Assembly: GCA_025617745.1 (NCBI GenBank)
Contig: CM046864.1
Location: 3,618,616 to 3,682,615 of the forward strand
Direction: 5' to 3'
Length of the DNA stretch: 64,000 nt
From: Heliocidaris erythrogramma
Lineage: Eukaryota; Echinodermata; Echinoidea; Camarodonta; Echinometridae
The notes under the pieces are model-generated. The model was given only the letters and a program-made list of their open reading frames with translations. It had not been told where the DNA came from and ran no database searches. Below are positions 48,401 through 56,807 of this stretch, one piece after another (the stretch's first letter is position 1; each line of letters starts with the position of its first letter). Position numbers and translations under genes: made by a program.

Positions 48401-51400
48401 ATATACACAAAGAAAATGAACTTATGACCCAGACTGGCCAAGAGTCAGTCGAGTTGGTAGTGTGAATGAGGAATAACTTGGCATATCTGAATGACTGTTT
48501 TCATATTGTTCAAACTTACATGTAATCAAGGTATGATACCCAAATGATACGGTTCTACCTGTGTGTGATACAGCCATAATTTTCATTTATTTCAATATTA
48601 TGTCAAGTGTTCAGGCCAAACATTCATGCCACATCTGTGTGCAGTCCCATATACCCATTTCTGTGTGAGGTATGCTATTGAGCGAGTTTGGGTTAATTTC
48701 TTACTCTATGATTCCAAAACCTCACAGTTTACTCTTACGTAGACATGATCAACCTCTCCGCCCAACTGCTCCAAGACAGTTTCTCTCACAATGTAATCGC
48801 ATGACCAGAACTCAACTTTAACTTTAAAGCTAAGTACGAAGAGCTCTTCACTTACAATCACATTTCATGGCGACTGTGATGTCTATGTTGATCTGTAATT
48901 TACTGTTGAAATCTGTATCCACATTGTAGCTGTACTTCATCCTAGTATCAAGGTAATACATCAGCTCAGAAATCACAAGTCCTGCTATCATGATGAACGT
49001 CAGGATAGACACTGAAAGAATAGTAAATGAGAGGTAAAACAGCTGGAATGAATACCACTATGCTGCATACTGTAAAAGTGGAAATTTTCGCACCATAAAT
49101 TTTTTCTCGCTCGGCCGAGTATTAAAAGTGAATTTCGCGTGTTTTCAATTTTGCCGATGTGCTAGGCTCATGGGCAAAAGAATACATAAACGAAAATATT
49201 TGCATTGTTTTATTTTCACACACATTTCATGCTGCGCAGAAAAACTCCACACCGCAAAATATTCCATGTTTAGAGTAGTCCATGATAGATGGAATGTAAA
49301 AGAATGGTAAAATGATATCATAAGATAGATCTGTTATGCTGAATGTCTGGGTAGAAACTAGTCTCTTCTTGAATTCAATGGATATCGCCATCAAACCAAC
49401 AACAACAAATAGCCTATTCTCGACGGCCCTGGAACTGTTGGAGTCAGTTGACGATATCGAAGCCAGATAAAACAAAGCGCTTGCGCCGAGGGCCTCTTGA
49501 CACCTGACCTGAAATTCTTATGTTTGCATTGTTTTGACGAATATTCCTACCAGATTTTGGTCGGTGATAATCATCCAATTATCACTAGCTACTGTGCTAT
49601 GACGTAAAATTACATATGCATGAACTTATCTTCCGAGACAAGTGACAATAATATTTCAAAGAGCATTGAATATGCTGCTAGATGGTTGAAACTTGACGGA
49701 TTCACAGGTTTGCAAGTTGATGCAATCAAATCTGCACTAAAAGGACAAGGTGTTTTTGTCAATTTGCCTACTGGCAATGAGAAAAGTGTGATCTTTCATG
49801 AGTTACCGCTCTGTGCTAATTACCTCTATGGGCTAGGCATAGAGAGTGAGACTGCTGCTTCGCGAGGGCTAGGCAGATCTTCCGGGGCCTTTCTCGGGCA
49901 GTGAAGGGTTGGGAAGAGGGAGCTGAAGCCATACAAGTTACATCATCCTCCAGAAGTATTTTACTGATTATTTCCCCTTTGGGGTCTGAGCCAAAAGTAG
50001 TCAACATAAACCCTAAATTTTCAATTTAAGATTTGTGTCTGCCCTTGTATATCACATGAAAGCTGAGAATCTGTAGTTTATGAAAATGTACATGTCTCTT
50101 CATGATTGCGTTTCGTTTTTTTAAAAATAACCTTTAAAATGGAAAAGAGCGCCCTCATAGCGCGACGGGACGGAATTACTAGAAAAAGCAATTTAAAAAA
50201 AAGTGAAAGGGCATTTGAAAAATAAAGTTTGAAGTAGGAATACTATATGCAATACTATTCAATGCCCAATGCCAGTTCTGGCAATATTCTGTTATAATTG
50301 GGTTAAAATTTCAACTTTTTGGTGAAAAATTGTATTTTGGGGCACTTTGACACCCCCTTTTTATTTTTTTGTAGGATAAAGTAGAGTTTATAGACTGAGG
50401 TCTTATAAAGTATCAATGAACTATCGTACCATCACTTCTGTACCATTAAAATTGATTCCCTTATATTTCGAGAAGAATTGTGATGTGTTCTTTTTTTTTC
50501 CGTCCCGTCGCATTTAGTGGGTATTTAAGGGATTTTAGGCGCGACGGGACGGAATTTTGCATGGAAAGTACAGTCCCATGTATGTCATTTGATGTAAGTA
50601 TACTTTTTTTAACCCGAGCAAGTTTTTATTCATTTAATTTGAATAAACAATAGAGAATAAAAGTTTTCTTACTCGAACAATGTAGTTCTACCACATTTTT
50701 TTAGAGAAAAGAACTATTTCATGATATCAAAAAAATTTCTTTTCAAAATCCCCATTTGTTTTGTACATGGTGCAAAAGTGTCCATCCTCTCTAGTGATTT
50801 TATCTCTTTAATTTTAATTAACAATAAATCTTGCCACTTCCCTGTGCCTTAACATTGTAGTTCTACCATAGTTTAAAAGAAAAAAGTACAGTTGGACAAT
50901 ATTTTTTTAAAAATTTGAAATTCCCATTCATTTTGTACATGGTGCAAAAGTTTCCGTCCCGTCGCATTCCGTCCCGTCGCGCGACACCCATTCATCAATT
51001 TTCAAATTTAAAAAAATTGATTGGGCCAAAATCTTAGCTTCATGGTTGAATGTCATTTGCTCTATCATACTAATAAAAAATCAGGATATGTAGCTAGTCT
51101 TCAATTTTAACTTCGATAGAATTTTACTTTGAATCTGTCTTACAAAATTTCACCATTCTATCGTTCCGTCCCGTCGCGCTAACAAAAAATGTTGTTACCA
51201 TGGAAACGGAATTACGATCATTCTTGTGTTTGTAGTGGAATTGTTCTTCAGTGTAAACTTATTACATAAGTAAAGGTATGCAGCAGGTAGCATTTCTTAT
51301 TTTCTTGTAAGGAGAAAAAATCCTATTGAATTCCGTCCCGTCGCGTTGACAGGACTTTTGGCTCAGACCCTTTGGTATCTCTGATGAGTGACAAGGTCAA

Positions 51401-54400
51401 GTCACTCAGGAATCGTGGACTTCATGACATCCATCTTGGGGATGCTTCGTCACAAGATGTGAATTTACAAAGTATGATTTTGAATTTTACTCAGTAGACT
51501 TTGTCTGATAAATGACGTGTCCAGCCAGGCCAGGCCAGGCTAGGCCATATGACTGTGTAAGATGCAACTATTGTTGAACGGTGACTTTTATTTCCCAATC
51601 GTCATTATTTGTAAATATATGATGATCTATTGTGAAAATTTGTACATTTGTCTTAGTTTACATAATTATTTTTTTTAAAGTTAGGAATCAAATTCTTCAA
51701 AATATGCTTGCCTATGAATGTATTTTGAGCATGAGATTTACATAATCCCCCAAATAAATAATAGACTATTCCAGAACTGAAGGAAGAAAACCTTGAGATT
51801 TCATTGGCGTATTCATACATGTGTAAATCAGTAGGAAATTGTGTCTTAGCAATACATGTACATGTCAAGTGTCAAGAGGCCCTTGGCCTCGGTTTATCTA
51901 GGGCGAGCAAAGCGAGCCAGAACTTTTGCCTCGATATCGACTACGGACTCCCAACAGCCCCAAGGCCATTGACAAGAGGTTAGATAGACACAAGAAAACG
52001 ATTGAAACTAAAGCAACCAGGAGATAAAAGTACAGAAATTAGTTTTACAGGGAAAGTCCACCCTGGTATTAAAGTTGATTTGAATAAAAGCAGAAAAATG
52101 AGAGAAACAGATTAGTAAATGTTTGAGCAAAAAATGTGATGGGAAATAAGAAAGTAGTGAATTTTTGAAGTTGCAATCAATCAAACACAAATTCGCAACT
52201 CGGTGACGTACATTGTATCATGCGAGCTCCTCTCCCAAATACAGATAATCTCAAAATGTTTCATTTTCTTAGTTCTTGATGAAATGAATACATTAGTTTC
52301 AGACAGTTTTGTGTAAAAACAGTGCAATGATCACATCAACGTTGCATGTATAATTAATTTCTTTAGAAAGGGTGGAAATGTATCATTTTTTTAGTACAGG
52401 ACAAACGGAAGAGGAACTTGCAAGATACGTCACAGCATTGCCCATATGTGTTTGACTGATTACAACTTCAAAGTTTCATAACTTTCTTGTTTTCTTATGG
52501 CTCTGGTTTTTTTAACATATACCAAATATGTCCCCAAAGAGGGTTAAAATGAAATTATGTTTACACACTTCAAACATGTATTTAGAGTATCAAGACTATT
52601 TATATTTTTGAGAAATGCAAATTTTGGAGCTTAATCTATCTCCATATTTAGTGGACAGACATGAACATTATGAGTTTTACAATTTTACTCCACAATATAG
52701 CATATCTTATAACTGTGATATTAAACTGATTTGTTACAAATTATATCAATGATATATAATTTTCATTTGGAATGTGCTTCAGAGATTATTCATGGAAAAT
52801 TTTGAGTTTCTATCTTGAAAAATATAGATTTTACATCACTTGAAACTTAAAAATAGCCCTAAATTTGGGGTTTGACAAGTAAAAGTTTTTATTTCATATA
52901 GTAGAATGTACTTTCCTTGGGTCAAACTTATTTTATGTAAACAAGTGATGATATAAGATAGATACATACAAAAAAAATTGGGAACGGGTGCATCATTTGA
53001 CGATTTCCATTTGTAACACCCCTGACGTTTCGGACGTTACATTCTGTTAACATTACAGTTTTCATCATTTTTATTTCTTTTCTTTTGGTATGATTGGTCT
53101 GTGACAATACTTGTTGGCAGTTTAATACTATATCAATAATTTATTACATTTATGCAAAATGTAATCTACACAAATGTGCAGTTTAGCACATAGTTGTCTC
53201 TATCAGCTACTCAATTTGGAATCCAAGGTGTACTTACATGCACTTCAAATGTATAAGTGATGTAAACTTGCAAGATATGAACCTAATAGCAATTGTAGTC
53301 ACTGAAACCTCTTAGAAAATTCACTTAAACTTATATTCTGTTTTGCATGTTATGAAAAACAATGTATGCGGTGTTTCGTTTCGGACGTTACATGATGTTA
53401 ACATGTCGATCAGATCATAATCCAAACTTTGTCCTGATCTGAACTTAGTGCTTCTTAGTCTTTTGGTGGCTGATGTATGAACTTGAAGGGTAATGACTTT
53501 TGGTCATCTCTAATCTAGCTTGCTGATGTCAAAGATGTGACAACCTAGCTTACCGGTATTAGATCACGTACTTCTTCACCAGGGGATTCTATGAGGATAT
53601 TCAAAGTAGATGTATTCAGAGCATAAAATCAAGCTTTCTAGAAAGCTATGAAACATTATTGGTACCATAAACATTTTTTTTTTCATTTACATTGTAGATT
53701 TGTCCAGGATCTTTTCTTTGTCTGACTTTAACAATGGTACACAACATGAATAAAAAACCCATTTTCATTTTCATAGCTTCTACAAATAAAATTGAATAAT
53801 CATTAAAAAGGATACTAATATCCTACTTACATGTATTTGGTATACAAGGCATGGGAGGGGCAAGCATTTGAATAGTACAGTACATGTAGCTCACATTTTG
53901 GTAAAGTCGAAACGAGCAAGAAATCTCTTGGCATACATGTAGTGAGAGAACTTCACGGAAATCTATAAAACTGTAGTTGTAATGCTTTATTCTTGTATAC
54001 TTTCTAGGAATTATTGTTGGTGGAGTTTTTAAAGTTTTTGCTGATAGGGTATTACACCCTACAAGAAGAAAATAAATGAATGGATGGATTTGGAGAGGCT
54101 TTAGCTTATTTTTATTTTCATGTTAGAATGTCATGAATAATCTACCTATAGTTATTAGAAGTTGCAATTCTCCAGATTCATTCAAAAGCAGTCTAAAAAC
54201 TTGTTCAATGCTTCCATTGATTATTACTGTACATTCTTTTGTATTTCTACTATCTTATGCCCTTCTTTATTCTACCCTACGCCTAGAGCACTCTACAAAT
54301 TGGATTTGCGCATTATAAATCATGCTACATGTATACATGTATGTATTATTATTATTATTATTCTTCACAAATTGATAATCCATATGAAATTAATTGTGTA

Positions 54401-56807
54401 GGATGTGGATAGTTAAATTAAAGGCTTATATACAGCCATTTGTAAGTAACATTTTTTACAGCTTAGTTTACAGCTTCTTTACAGCTTCTTTTAGTATACC
54501 TGACTATAGATCTATACCTGACTATAGATCTATACACACTTGGAAGGCCCTGTGTTCACCAAAAACGGTGTAATCAATCTTCATGTACCAATGATTGGTT
54601 TCCAATTCTATTTCACAAAATGGCATGATAAATTGTGAGGATTAAGCATTTAAAAAAAATCAGCTAAATAATTCAAAGTTGTAAGAAGTCCAACACATAC
54701 ATATTAAAGTTTAATAGTCCCCCTATTTTAAGGTAAAAATCCATATTTCATGTAAATTTTGAGAAAATGGTTTAGCTTGGTTGTATTTTTGAAATATTTA
54801 CACCACATATTCTTTGTTTTGTAGACTGGGTAAAGTTAAGGTGTGTGACTGTTACTGAAAAAATACTCTAAATTGACCAAATAAACTTAAGTTTAATGAC
54901 ATCATTTGGGATATCCTTCATAAAACTGAAAAACTGATAAAATACAAATGCAAAACACTGTTAACAGTAAAAGAGGAAAGGTTGAAAAATGGAAATCACT
55001 CCTTCTTACATCAATCTTTGCCCCTCATTTGAACTGGCTGGAGTTTAAAAATGGATGTTAACAGTATAATGTAACGTCCGAAACGTGCTTACAGCGTACC
55101 AGAAAATACTGTTAACATGACTCAAAATTTTTTATAAGTAACTTTTGTTGTGATTTTTATTGCGATAAATTACAATTTAGGATATACTAAACCATCCAGC
55201 AATGCATTTCATCACATAGAGTGGCTTCAAAATTATAATTTGTTTATATTTCTGATTGCAGAAAGCTTAGATGATTCATTAAAAAATGAGTTTTTAGCAT
55301 CCTATTCATGCTTTCTTTACATTCAAAGCTAAATAAAATATTAAAAATAGTTTTCTTAACATGGGAAAAGATTGTGAAATCATAATTTGATGATATGTCA
55401 AAAAATTAGTTGAAATTTGTAAATTATGTGTTAACAATAAAATTATGTAACGTCCGAAACAACTTTCTTGTCCTAACAAAAAATTGTTGCATGAGAATCA
55501 TATAATTTGTGTCTAAATTTGTGTAATGACTTACAATGTTTTATTCCATAATGATTGATTCACTCCAGATACCATAAAATTTGACTAATCAGCTTTAAAT
55601 GAGTATTTTGTGTTTCGGACGTTACATTTGTTTCGGACGTTACAACAGTTAACGGAAAATTGGTTTTACTGATAAAGTGACAATGTAATAAGCTCCTCCA
55701 TTATTTTTTGCTTAGATGGGTAGCTGCCTTAAGATGTTTATAAAATGTTTTAAAAGACAGGTCCTCCAAGTCATACATTTTTTTCTACTTCAAAATGAAA
55801 ATTGTTTCGGACGTTACAAAACTGTTTACGGAAAATTAGACATCTTTTTCATTTGATGAGGATATTTTTACCATCAGCACTACTACAATATATTGCTATT
55901 TTATTTTAAGCTATTTATTTGGAGTAACTAATAAGTGTATTCTAATATGGATATGAGGTAATTAAGTTCTTGTTCTAGTGGGTTAAATGTGGGTCTAAAA
56001 TGTTTACGGAAGATGTAACGTCCGAAACACCATTTTCGATTACACCGTTCCATCAAAATATGAGAGATTGTTCAGATGACATTTAAATTTTTTAAAGATC
56101 CATCCATACTCATTAATCATGAATAGAAAAGGAATATATTGTGTATGGCTTTATATATTTTTCAGCTCCAAACAAAATGGTATGTCAATTTGGGTTACAA
56201 AATTCTGTAAACAATTTGCTGTTCAGGGATACCTCAAGCACATAAATCAAAGTTGAAAATTTTTCATTAAGCTATGGGAGATCAACCTAGGTCCATGCTA
56301 CAAGAAAAAGTTAAAACTGATTTAAAATTCTTTATCTTTAAAAATTTGGGGGCCCTCAAAGTGCCATTAAGCTTTTTGGTCATTGTTAAAAAAACCAGAG
56401 CCTTATCCAATTTTGCTCAAACTCTCATTGATCTGTTTCTTTAATTTTTCTCCTTCTTTTAAAACCAAAGTGCTTGATATCAGTGTGGAATTTCCCTTCA
56501 AAGAGAGTGACATAGAGTAACACAATAACAGAGGGATTAAACTAAATTATATTAAAAGCAATTTTAGAATATTACTAATGGTAAGTTGATCCTCCACATC
56601 CATTGCCCCCTTCTGAAGCTGCAAATCACCCACTTGAATCAAAGCATTCAAGTCTTCTTTTTTAATTGTACATGTATAAATATGAGCACTACCGTACTTA
56701 CCTGTTCCTCCTGTAGATGTAGTCTTCAGGTAATCCTCAGGTACCTTAGGAAAAGCATCCAACTCCTTGACAACTTTCAACGTCTCCTTTCTGTTCAGTC
56801 TTCTCAT
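30376..56807 (-). CDS. ERGIC2: ERGIC2 homologue, ten coding exons, intact
   Basis: Minus-strand exons in transcript order: 56702-56807, 48856-49011, 46759-46876, 45384-45546, 41269-41356, 39494-39592, 39187-39284, 35586-35748, 33365-33447, 30376-30456. All splice sites are GT-AG and phases agree, giving 1155 nt and 384 residues (human about 377). The start MRRLNRKETLKVVKELDAFP is the family N-terminus. A first membrane segment is in exon 2 (SILTFIMIAGLVISELMYY). The lumenal ERV domain includes INIDITVAMKCDYIGADVLD, VAGNFHVTIGKSIPHPRGHAH and SNYNFSHRIDH. A second membrane segment spans exons 8-9 (WKLLVRLCGIVGGVFATSG, INSLMGLLMDVV), followed by a short cytosolic tail. Family members cycle between ER, ERGIC and cis-Golgi with ERGIC3 and act in cargo transport. 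Introns, not exons, carry the mobile elements; the frame is intact. Confidence 0.97.
31398..32078. mobile_element. repeat element with inverted ends and internal duplication
   Basis: ACGCTCACCTGAGG near the left end and CCTTAGGCTCAGGTGAGC at the right are inverted. Inside, CCTACCCCTAAGGATGATTC with ACCAAGTTTGGTTGAATTCC occurs twice (about 31597 and 31931). It lies in the last ERGIC2 intron. Similar elements are common in marine invertebrates (from memory). Confidence 0.6.
32574..32752. mobile_element. hairpin MITE with GTTTCATAAAGCTGTT ends
   Basis: GCGTTTCATAAAGCTGTTTGTAA at the left is the inverse of TTACGAACAGCTTTATGAAAC at the right, with G and C runs at the outer ends. It is about 180 bp. 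A TTAGGG-like triplet array (32774-32796) follows just outside it. Confidence 0.75.
32949..33310 (-). mobile_element. tRNA-derived SINE
   Basis: On the minus strand the head reads GGTGTCGTGGTCTAGTGGAT (A box) and, about 35 nt later, GCGGTTCAAGTTCCGCCGCG (B box with a pairing T arm). A body with CATTTGCCACTCTCCACCCA follows, then the tail TGCCATATAAATGCAGATG and (ATT)n. It lies in ERGIC2 intron 9, in the same orientation as the gene. Confidence 0.8.
33365..33447 (-). CDS. ERGIC2: ERGIC2 coding exon 9
   Basis: It encodes INSLMGLLMDVVCCRFNKF, the end of transmembrane segment 2 and the cysteine/basic border, then KAFQSEQ. A 39-bp minisatellite begins about 15 nt upstream of its acceptor. Confidence 0.94.
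33460..33740. repeat. 39-bp minisatellite, about seven units
   Basis: ACATGACATCAGCTTGAATG then TGTGGTGCTACATTATAAG repeats seven times with almost no change; the last unit is variant (ACGTCAGCTTGAAAG). Because 39 is a multiple of three, both strands are open over about 100 codons, but these frames are not genes. It abuts the acceptor side of ERGIC2 exon 9. Confidence 0.95.
34200..35017. mobile_element. foldback element in ERGIC2 intron 8
   Basis: GAATGCAACACCTGAAATCTGC (34243) is mirrored by the inverse of 34965-34990. ACACCAAGATCATCAATTCTGG (34339) is mirrored near 34862-34885. CTACGGCTATTTTT...TTTTCAAAAT (about 34377) is mirrored near 34815-34850. Arms exceed 200 bp and flank a core centred near 34610. 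Confidence 0.65.
35586..35748 (-). CDS. ERGIC2: ERGIC2 coding exon 8
   Basis: It encodes ERVLNHGAGSHGVSGIFFKY, the end of the lumenal domain, and the first part of the C-terminal membrane segment (WKLLVRLCGIVGGVFATS). Donor TCAG/GTAAAT, phase 1. Confidence 0.95.
35868..37514. mobile_element. repeat element with CCCACGCC/GGCGTGGG ends, copy 1 (long)
   Basis: The left end GTAACTAGAAAGGCCGTCAG type sequence with CAGACCCACGCCTTAGCGG, and the right end CTGCCGATTTCATCGGCGTG with GGTAACTA, match those of the short copy at 37511-37797. The right part contains CCAATCATCACCAAAATCTAATC and a CAAA repeat (37421-37466). The middle (36000-37250) is not shared with copy 2 and may be a second insertion or the ancestral interior. 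Confidence 0.55.
37511..37797. mobile_element. repeat element, copy 2 (short)
   Basis: It starts with GTAACTAGAAAGGCCGTCAG directly at the end of copy 1 and carries the same internal block (CCGATCATCACCAAAATCTAATC, AATCCGTTCACCCGTTCTC). It ends in CATCGGCGTGGGTAACTA. Fewer CAAA units than copy 1. Confidence 0.7.
37800..39186. other. intronic DNA of ERGIC2 intron 7
   Basis: AT-rich sequence. CCGCGCCGCCGCG at about 38742 is a local CG-rich repeat fragment. Nothing else could be supported. Confidence 0.4.
39187..39284 (-). CDS. ERGIC2: ERGIC2 coding exon 7
   Basis: It encodes LQIYQYFIQIVPTDVKTR and AHTHQYAVTEQ. The acceptor CCATGACAG is chosen because a later CAG breaks the frame. Donor CAG/GTTTGT. 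Confidence 0.94.
39494..39592 (-). CDS. ERGIC2: ERGIC2 coding exon 6
   Basis: It encodes YNFSHRIDHFSYGTPVPGI and VNPLDGDLKVTNA, the NFSHRIDH family motif. Donor GCAT/GTAAGT, phase 1. Confidence 0.96.
40125..40515. repeat. tandem repeat, unit about 165 bp, two full copies and a partial
   Basis: AGATTTTCTTGTGAGCGCTC marks unit starts at about 40132, 40292 and 40454. Shared blocks are TGCAGTTTTTGTCGGATCACC, CATGGAGGTGCAT, GGTAAGATGAAGA, TTGTTTTTGGTG and GTTGCCATGGTAAC. The 175-codon minus-strand frame (40043-40570) follows from the repeat and shows repeated peptide blocks (LHLTMMHLHVKFEG). Confidence 0.85.
41269..41356 (-). CDS. ERGIC2: ERGIC2 coding exon 5
   Basis: It encodes VAGNFHVTIGKSIPHPRGHA and HLALMVDPS, the most conserved lumenal block. 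Acceptor TTCTATGTAG is preferred over a later CAG because it keeps frame and the VAGNFH motif. Confidence 0.95.
41435..41938. mobile_element. dispersed MITE family copy in ERGIC2 intron 4
   Basis: Left part has GAAACCGATCAGTGAATGTTTC and AAGAAAGTTGTAATCAATCA. Right part has the mirrored TTATTTCTTATCAGATTTTG and TGATCTGTTCTCCC, ending in TTAATACCAGGGTGG, the family terminus, which runs straight into the GGT-rich microsatellite. Confidence 0.7.
41863..43017. repeat. inverted repeat enclosing GGTGGTAATGAT microsatellite
   Basis: The 80-bp left arm (41863-41943, TCTTATCAGATTTTGCTCAA...TACCAGGGTGGT) is repeated in inverse at 42937-43017 (ACCACCCTGGTATTAAATTT...GCAAAATCTGATAAG). Between them 41944-42810 is (GGTGGTAATGAT)n with GGTATTGAT variants, and 42811-42936 is the opposite strand of the same repeat. 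Confidence 0.9.
43018..44020 (+). repeat. GGTGGTAATGAT microsatellite continuation
   Basis: About 1 kb of (GGTAATGATGGT)n with GATGTTGATAATGAT variants at the left and GGTGGTTATGAT variants at the right. All six frames contain long open stretches of Met-Val-Val, Gly-Asn-Asp-Gly or Pro-Ser-Leu-Pro repeats, none of which is a gene. Confidence 0.95.
44371..45322. mobile_element. Tc1/mariner-like MITE with internal inverted modules
   Basis: Left end AAGTGCGTCCCAGAAAAAAG and right end CTTTTTGACGCACTGTATA are imperfectly inverted. Inside, a module with GGTGAAAGGGTGCAAAATCC...TTGACAAGAATTG (44475-44520) recurs inverted twice (about 44895-45000 and 45125-45235). Confidence 0.6.
45384..45546 (-). CDS. 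ERGIC2: ERGIC2 coding exon 4
   Basis: It encodes LQTVRQALSEEHAIQDLLFQ, a divergent hydrophilic stretch (RPTNQQQNSAAGKK) and DACRLHGSLTTNK with the conserved lumenal CR.HG motif. Donor AAG/GTACAT, phase 0. Confidence 0.95.
46215..46592. mobile_element. dispersed MITE family copy in ERGIC2 intron 3
   Basis: AATGGTAAAGTCCAACCTGG at the left and CAGGGTGAACTTCCCCCTTA at the right are inverted. Subterminal GTGAAAGTTTGAGCAAAATC and GGACTTTGCTCAAACCTTCAC mirror each other. Confidence 0.7.
46759..46876 (-). CDS. ERGIC2: ERGIC2 coding exon 3
   Basis: It encodes IGADVLDSVGDSAMFKFSG through FEMTPQQKSWHR. The exon 2-3 junction makes the Y of CDYIGADV, matching CQYVGADV of vertebrates. Acceptor TCTTCGCAG, donor CACAG/GTACAT. 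Confidence 0.95.
47205..47405. repeat. poly-G element, partial copy
   Basis: Two long G-runs (about 47213-47239 and 47306-47333) flank CCCAGACAAGCAAAAAG and end in GTGCCCCCCCATCC, the family end. Such long homopolymers may also be assembly-length uncertain. Confidence 0.6.
47955..48208 (+). mobile_element. poly-G/C element, full-length copy B
   Basis: TTTTTTTTTCGCCAGACCTTC, a G-run with GGTTATGGGGTCCAG, TTCTTTGACAAGCAAAAA, GGCGGATCGTCTATGGTC, TCTTCCAAAAGGGGCGGGGG and CCCCCTGGATCCACCAGTGG follow in the same order as copy A at 16.5 kb. Confidence 0.7.
48856..49011 (-). CDS. ERGIC2: ERGIC2 coding exon 2
   Basis: It encodes transmembrane segment 1 (VSILTFIMIAGLVISEL) and the start of the lumenal part (MKYSYNVDTDFNSKL, INIDITVAMKCD). 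Acceptor ATTCTTTCAG, donor GATT/GTAAGT. Confidence 0.96.
49620..51498 (+). pseudogene. RecQ-like helicase fragment split by a TIR element
   Basis: 49620-49820 encodes WLKLDGFTGLQVDAIKSAL and GQGVFVNLPTGNEKSVIF, the RecQ motif 0/Walker A region. The usual GxGKS is GNEKS, so the ATP site is damaged. From about 49900 the frame IQVTSSSRSILLIISPL continues, after removal of 49982-51370 and one TSD copy, as VSLMSDKVKSLRNRGLHDIH and LGDASSQDV, the SPLxSLMxDQVxxLxxxG motif Ia region. A stop TAG follows at about 51498. A frame disturbance exists between 49830 and 49900. Helicase motifs II-VI are absent. It is a dead fragment, possibly of a transposon-borne RecQ-like gene. Confidence 0.75.
49982..51370. 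mobile_element. TIR element 1, 1.39 kb, with seven TTCCGTCCCGTCGC motifs
   Basis: Perfect 17-bp TIRs GGGTCTGAGCCAAAAGT at both ends; TTTG on both outer sides (49978-49981, 51371-51374) is the apparent target duplication. No coding frame. The motif TTCCGTCCCGTCGC occurs at about 50498, 50952, 50967, 51164 and 51331, and its inverse at 50162 and 50541. It lies in AT-rich surroundings. Superfamily is not recognised; it is non-autonomous. Confidence 0.85.
52499..56402. mobile_element. TIR element 2, 3.9 kb, with eight GTTTCGGACGTTACA motifs
   Basis: Perfect 19-bp TIRs GGCTCTGGTTTTTTTAACA at both ends, flanked by TTAT duplications (52495-52498, 56403-56406). GTTTCGGACGTTACA is at 53027, 53378, 55612, 55630 and 55804; its inverse is at 55070, 55446 and 56014. 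Most copies have GTTAAC or GTTTACGG (or inverse) a short distance on the same side. No transposase frame is seen. A LINE 3' fragment lies inside at about 54.1-54.4 kb. Confidence 0.85.
54120..54362 (+). mobile_element. LINE C-terminal and 3' tail fragment
   Basis: It encodes MNNLPIVIRSCNSPDSFKSS LKT, the xNxLP..IR.C.S...FKS.LKT end of CR1-like reverse transcriptases. GCGCATTATAAATCATG and a (ATT)n tail follow. It is nested in TIR element 2. Confidence 0.6.
56702..56807 (-). CDS. ERGIC2: ERGIC2 coding exon 1
   Basis: It encodes 35 residues from MRRLNRKETL to TTSTGGT. The ATG at 56807 is chosen because it matches the family start. A candidate 5' UTR acceptor (TTTTGATCCCAG) ends about 35 nt upstream of it. 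The donor is ACAG/GTAAGT, phase 1. Confidence 0.96.

Larger units (their letters stand above)
49425..51985. mobile_element. outer inverted-repeat element carrying a RecQ-like fragment
   Basis: The left arm (about 49425-49505) contains CTGTTGGAGTCAG, CGATATCGA and GGGCCTCTTGACAC. The right arm (about 51872-51985) contains their inverses TGTCAAGAGGCCC, TCGATATCG and GGACTCCCAACAG in mirrored order. The enclosed 2.4 kb has the helicase fragment and a younger nested TIR element. Arms differ by indels, so this is an older unit. Confidence 0.6.
52045..56505. mobile_element. dispersed MITE copy split by TIR element 2
   Basis: The left part (52045-52498, GGAAAGTCCACCCTGGTATTAAAG onward, through AACTTCAAAGTTTCATAACTTTC) and the right part (56403-56505, TTATCCAATTTTGCTCAAACTC to GTGGAATTTCCCT) together form one full member of the family. 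The break is exactly at the TTAT duplication of element 2. Confidence 0.75.
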
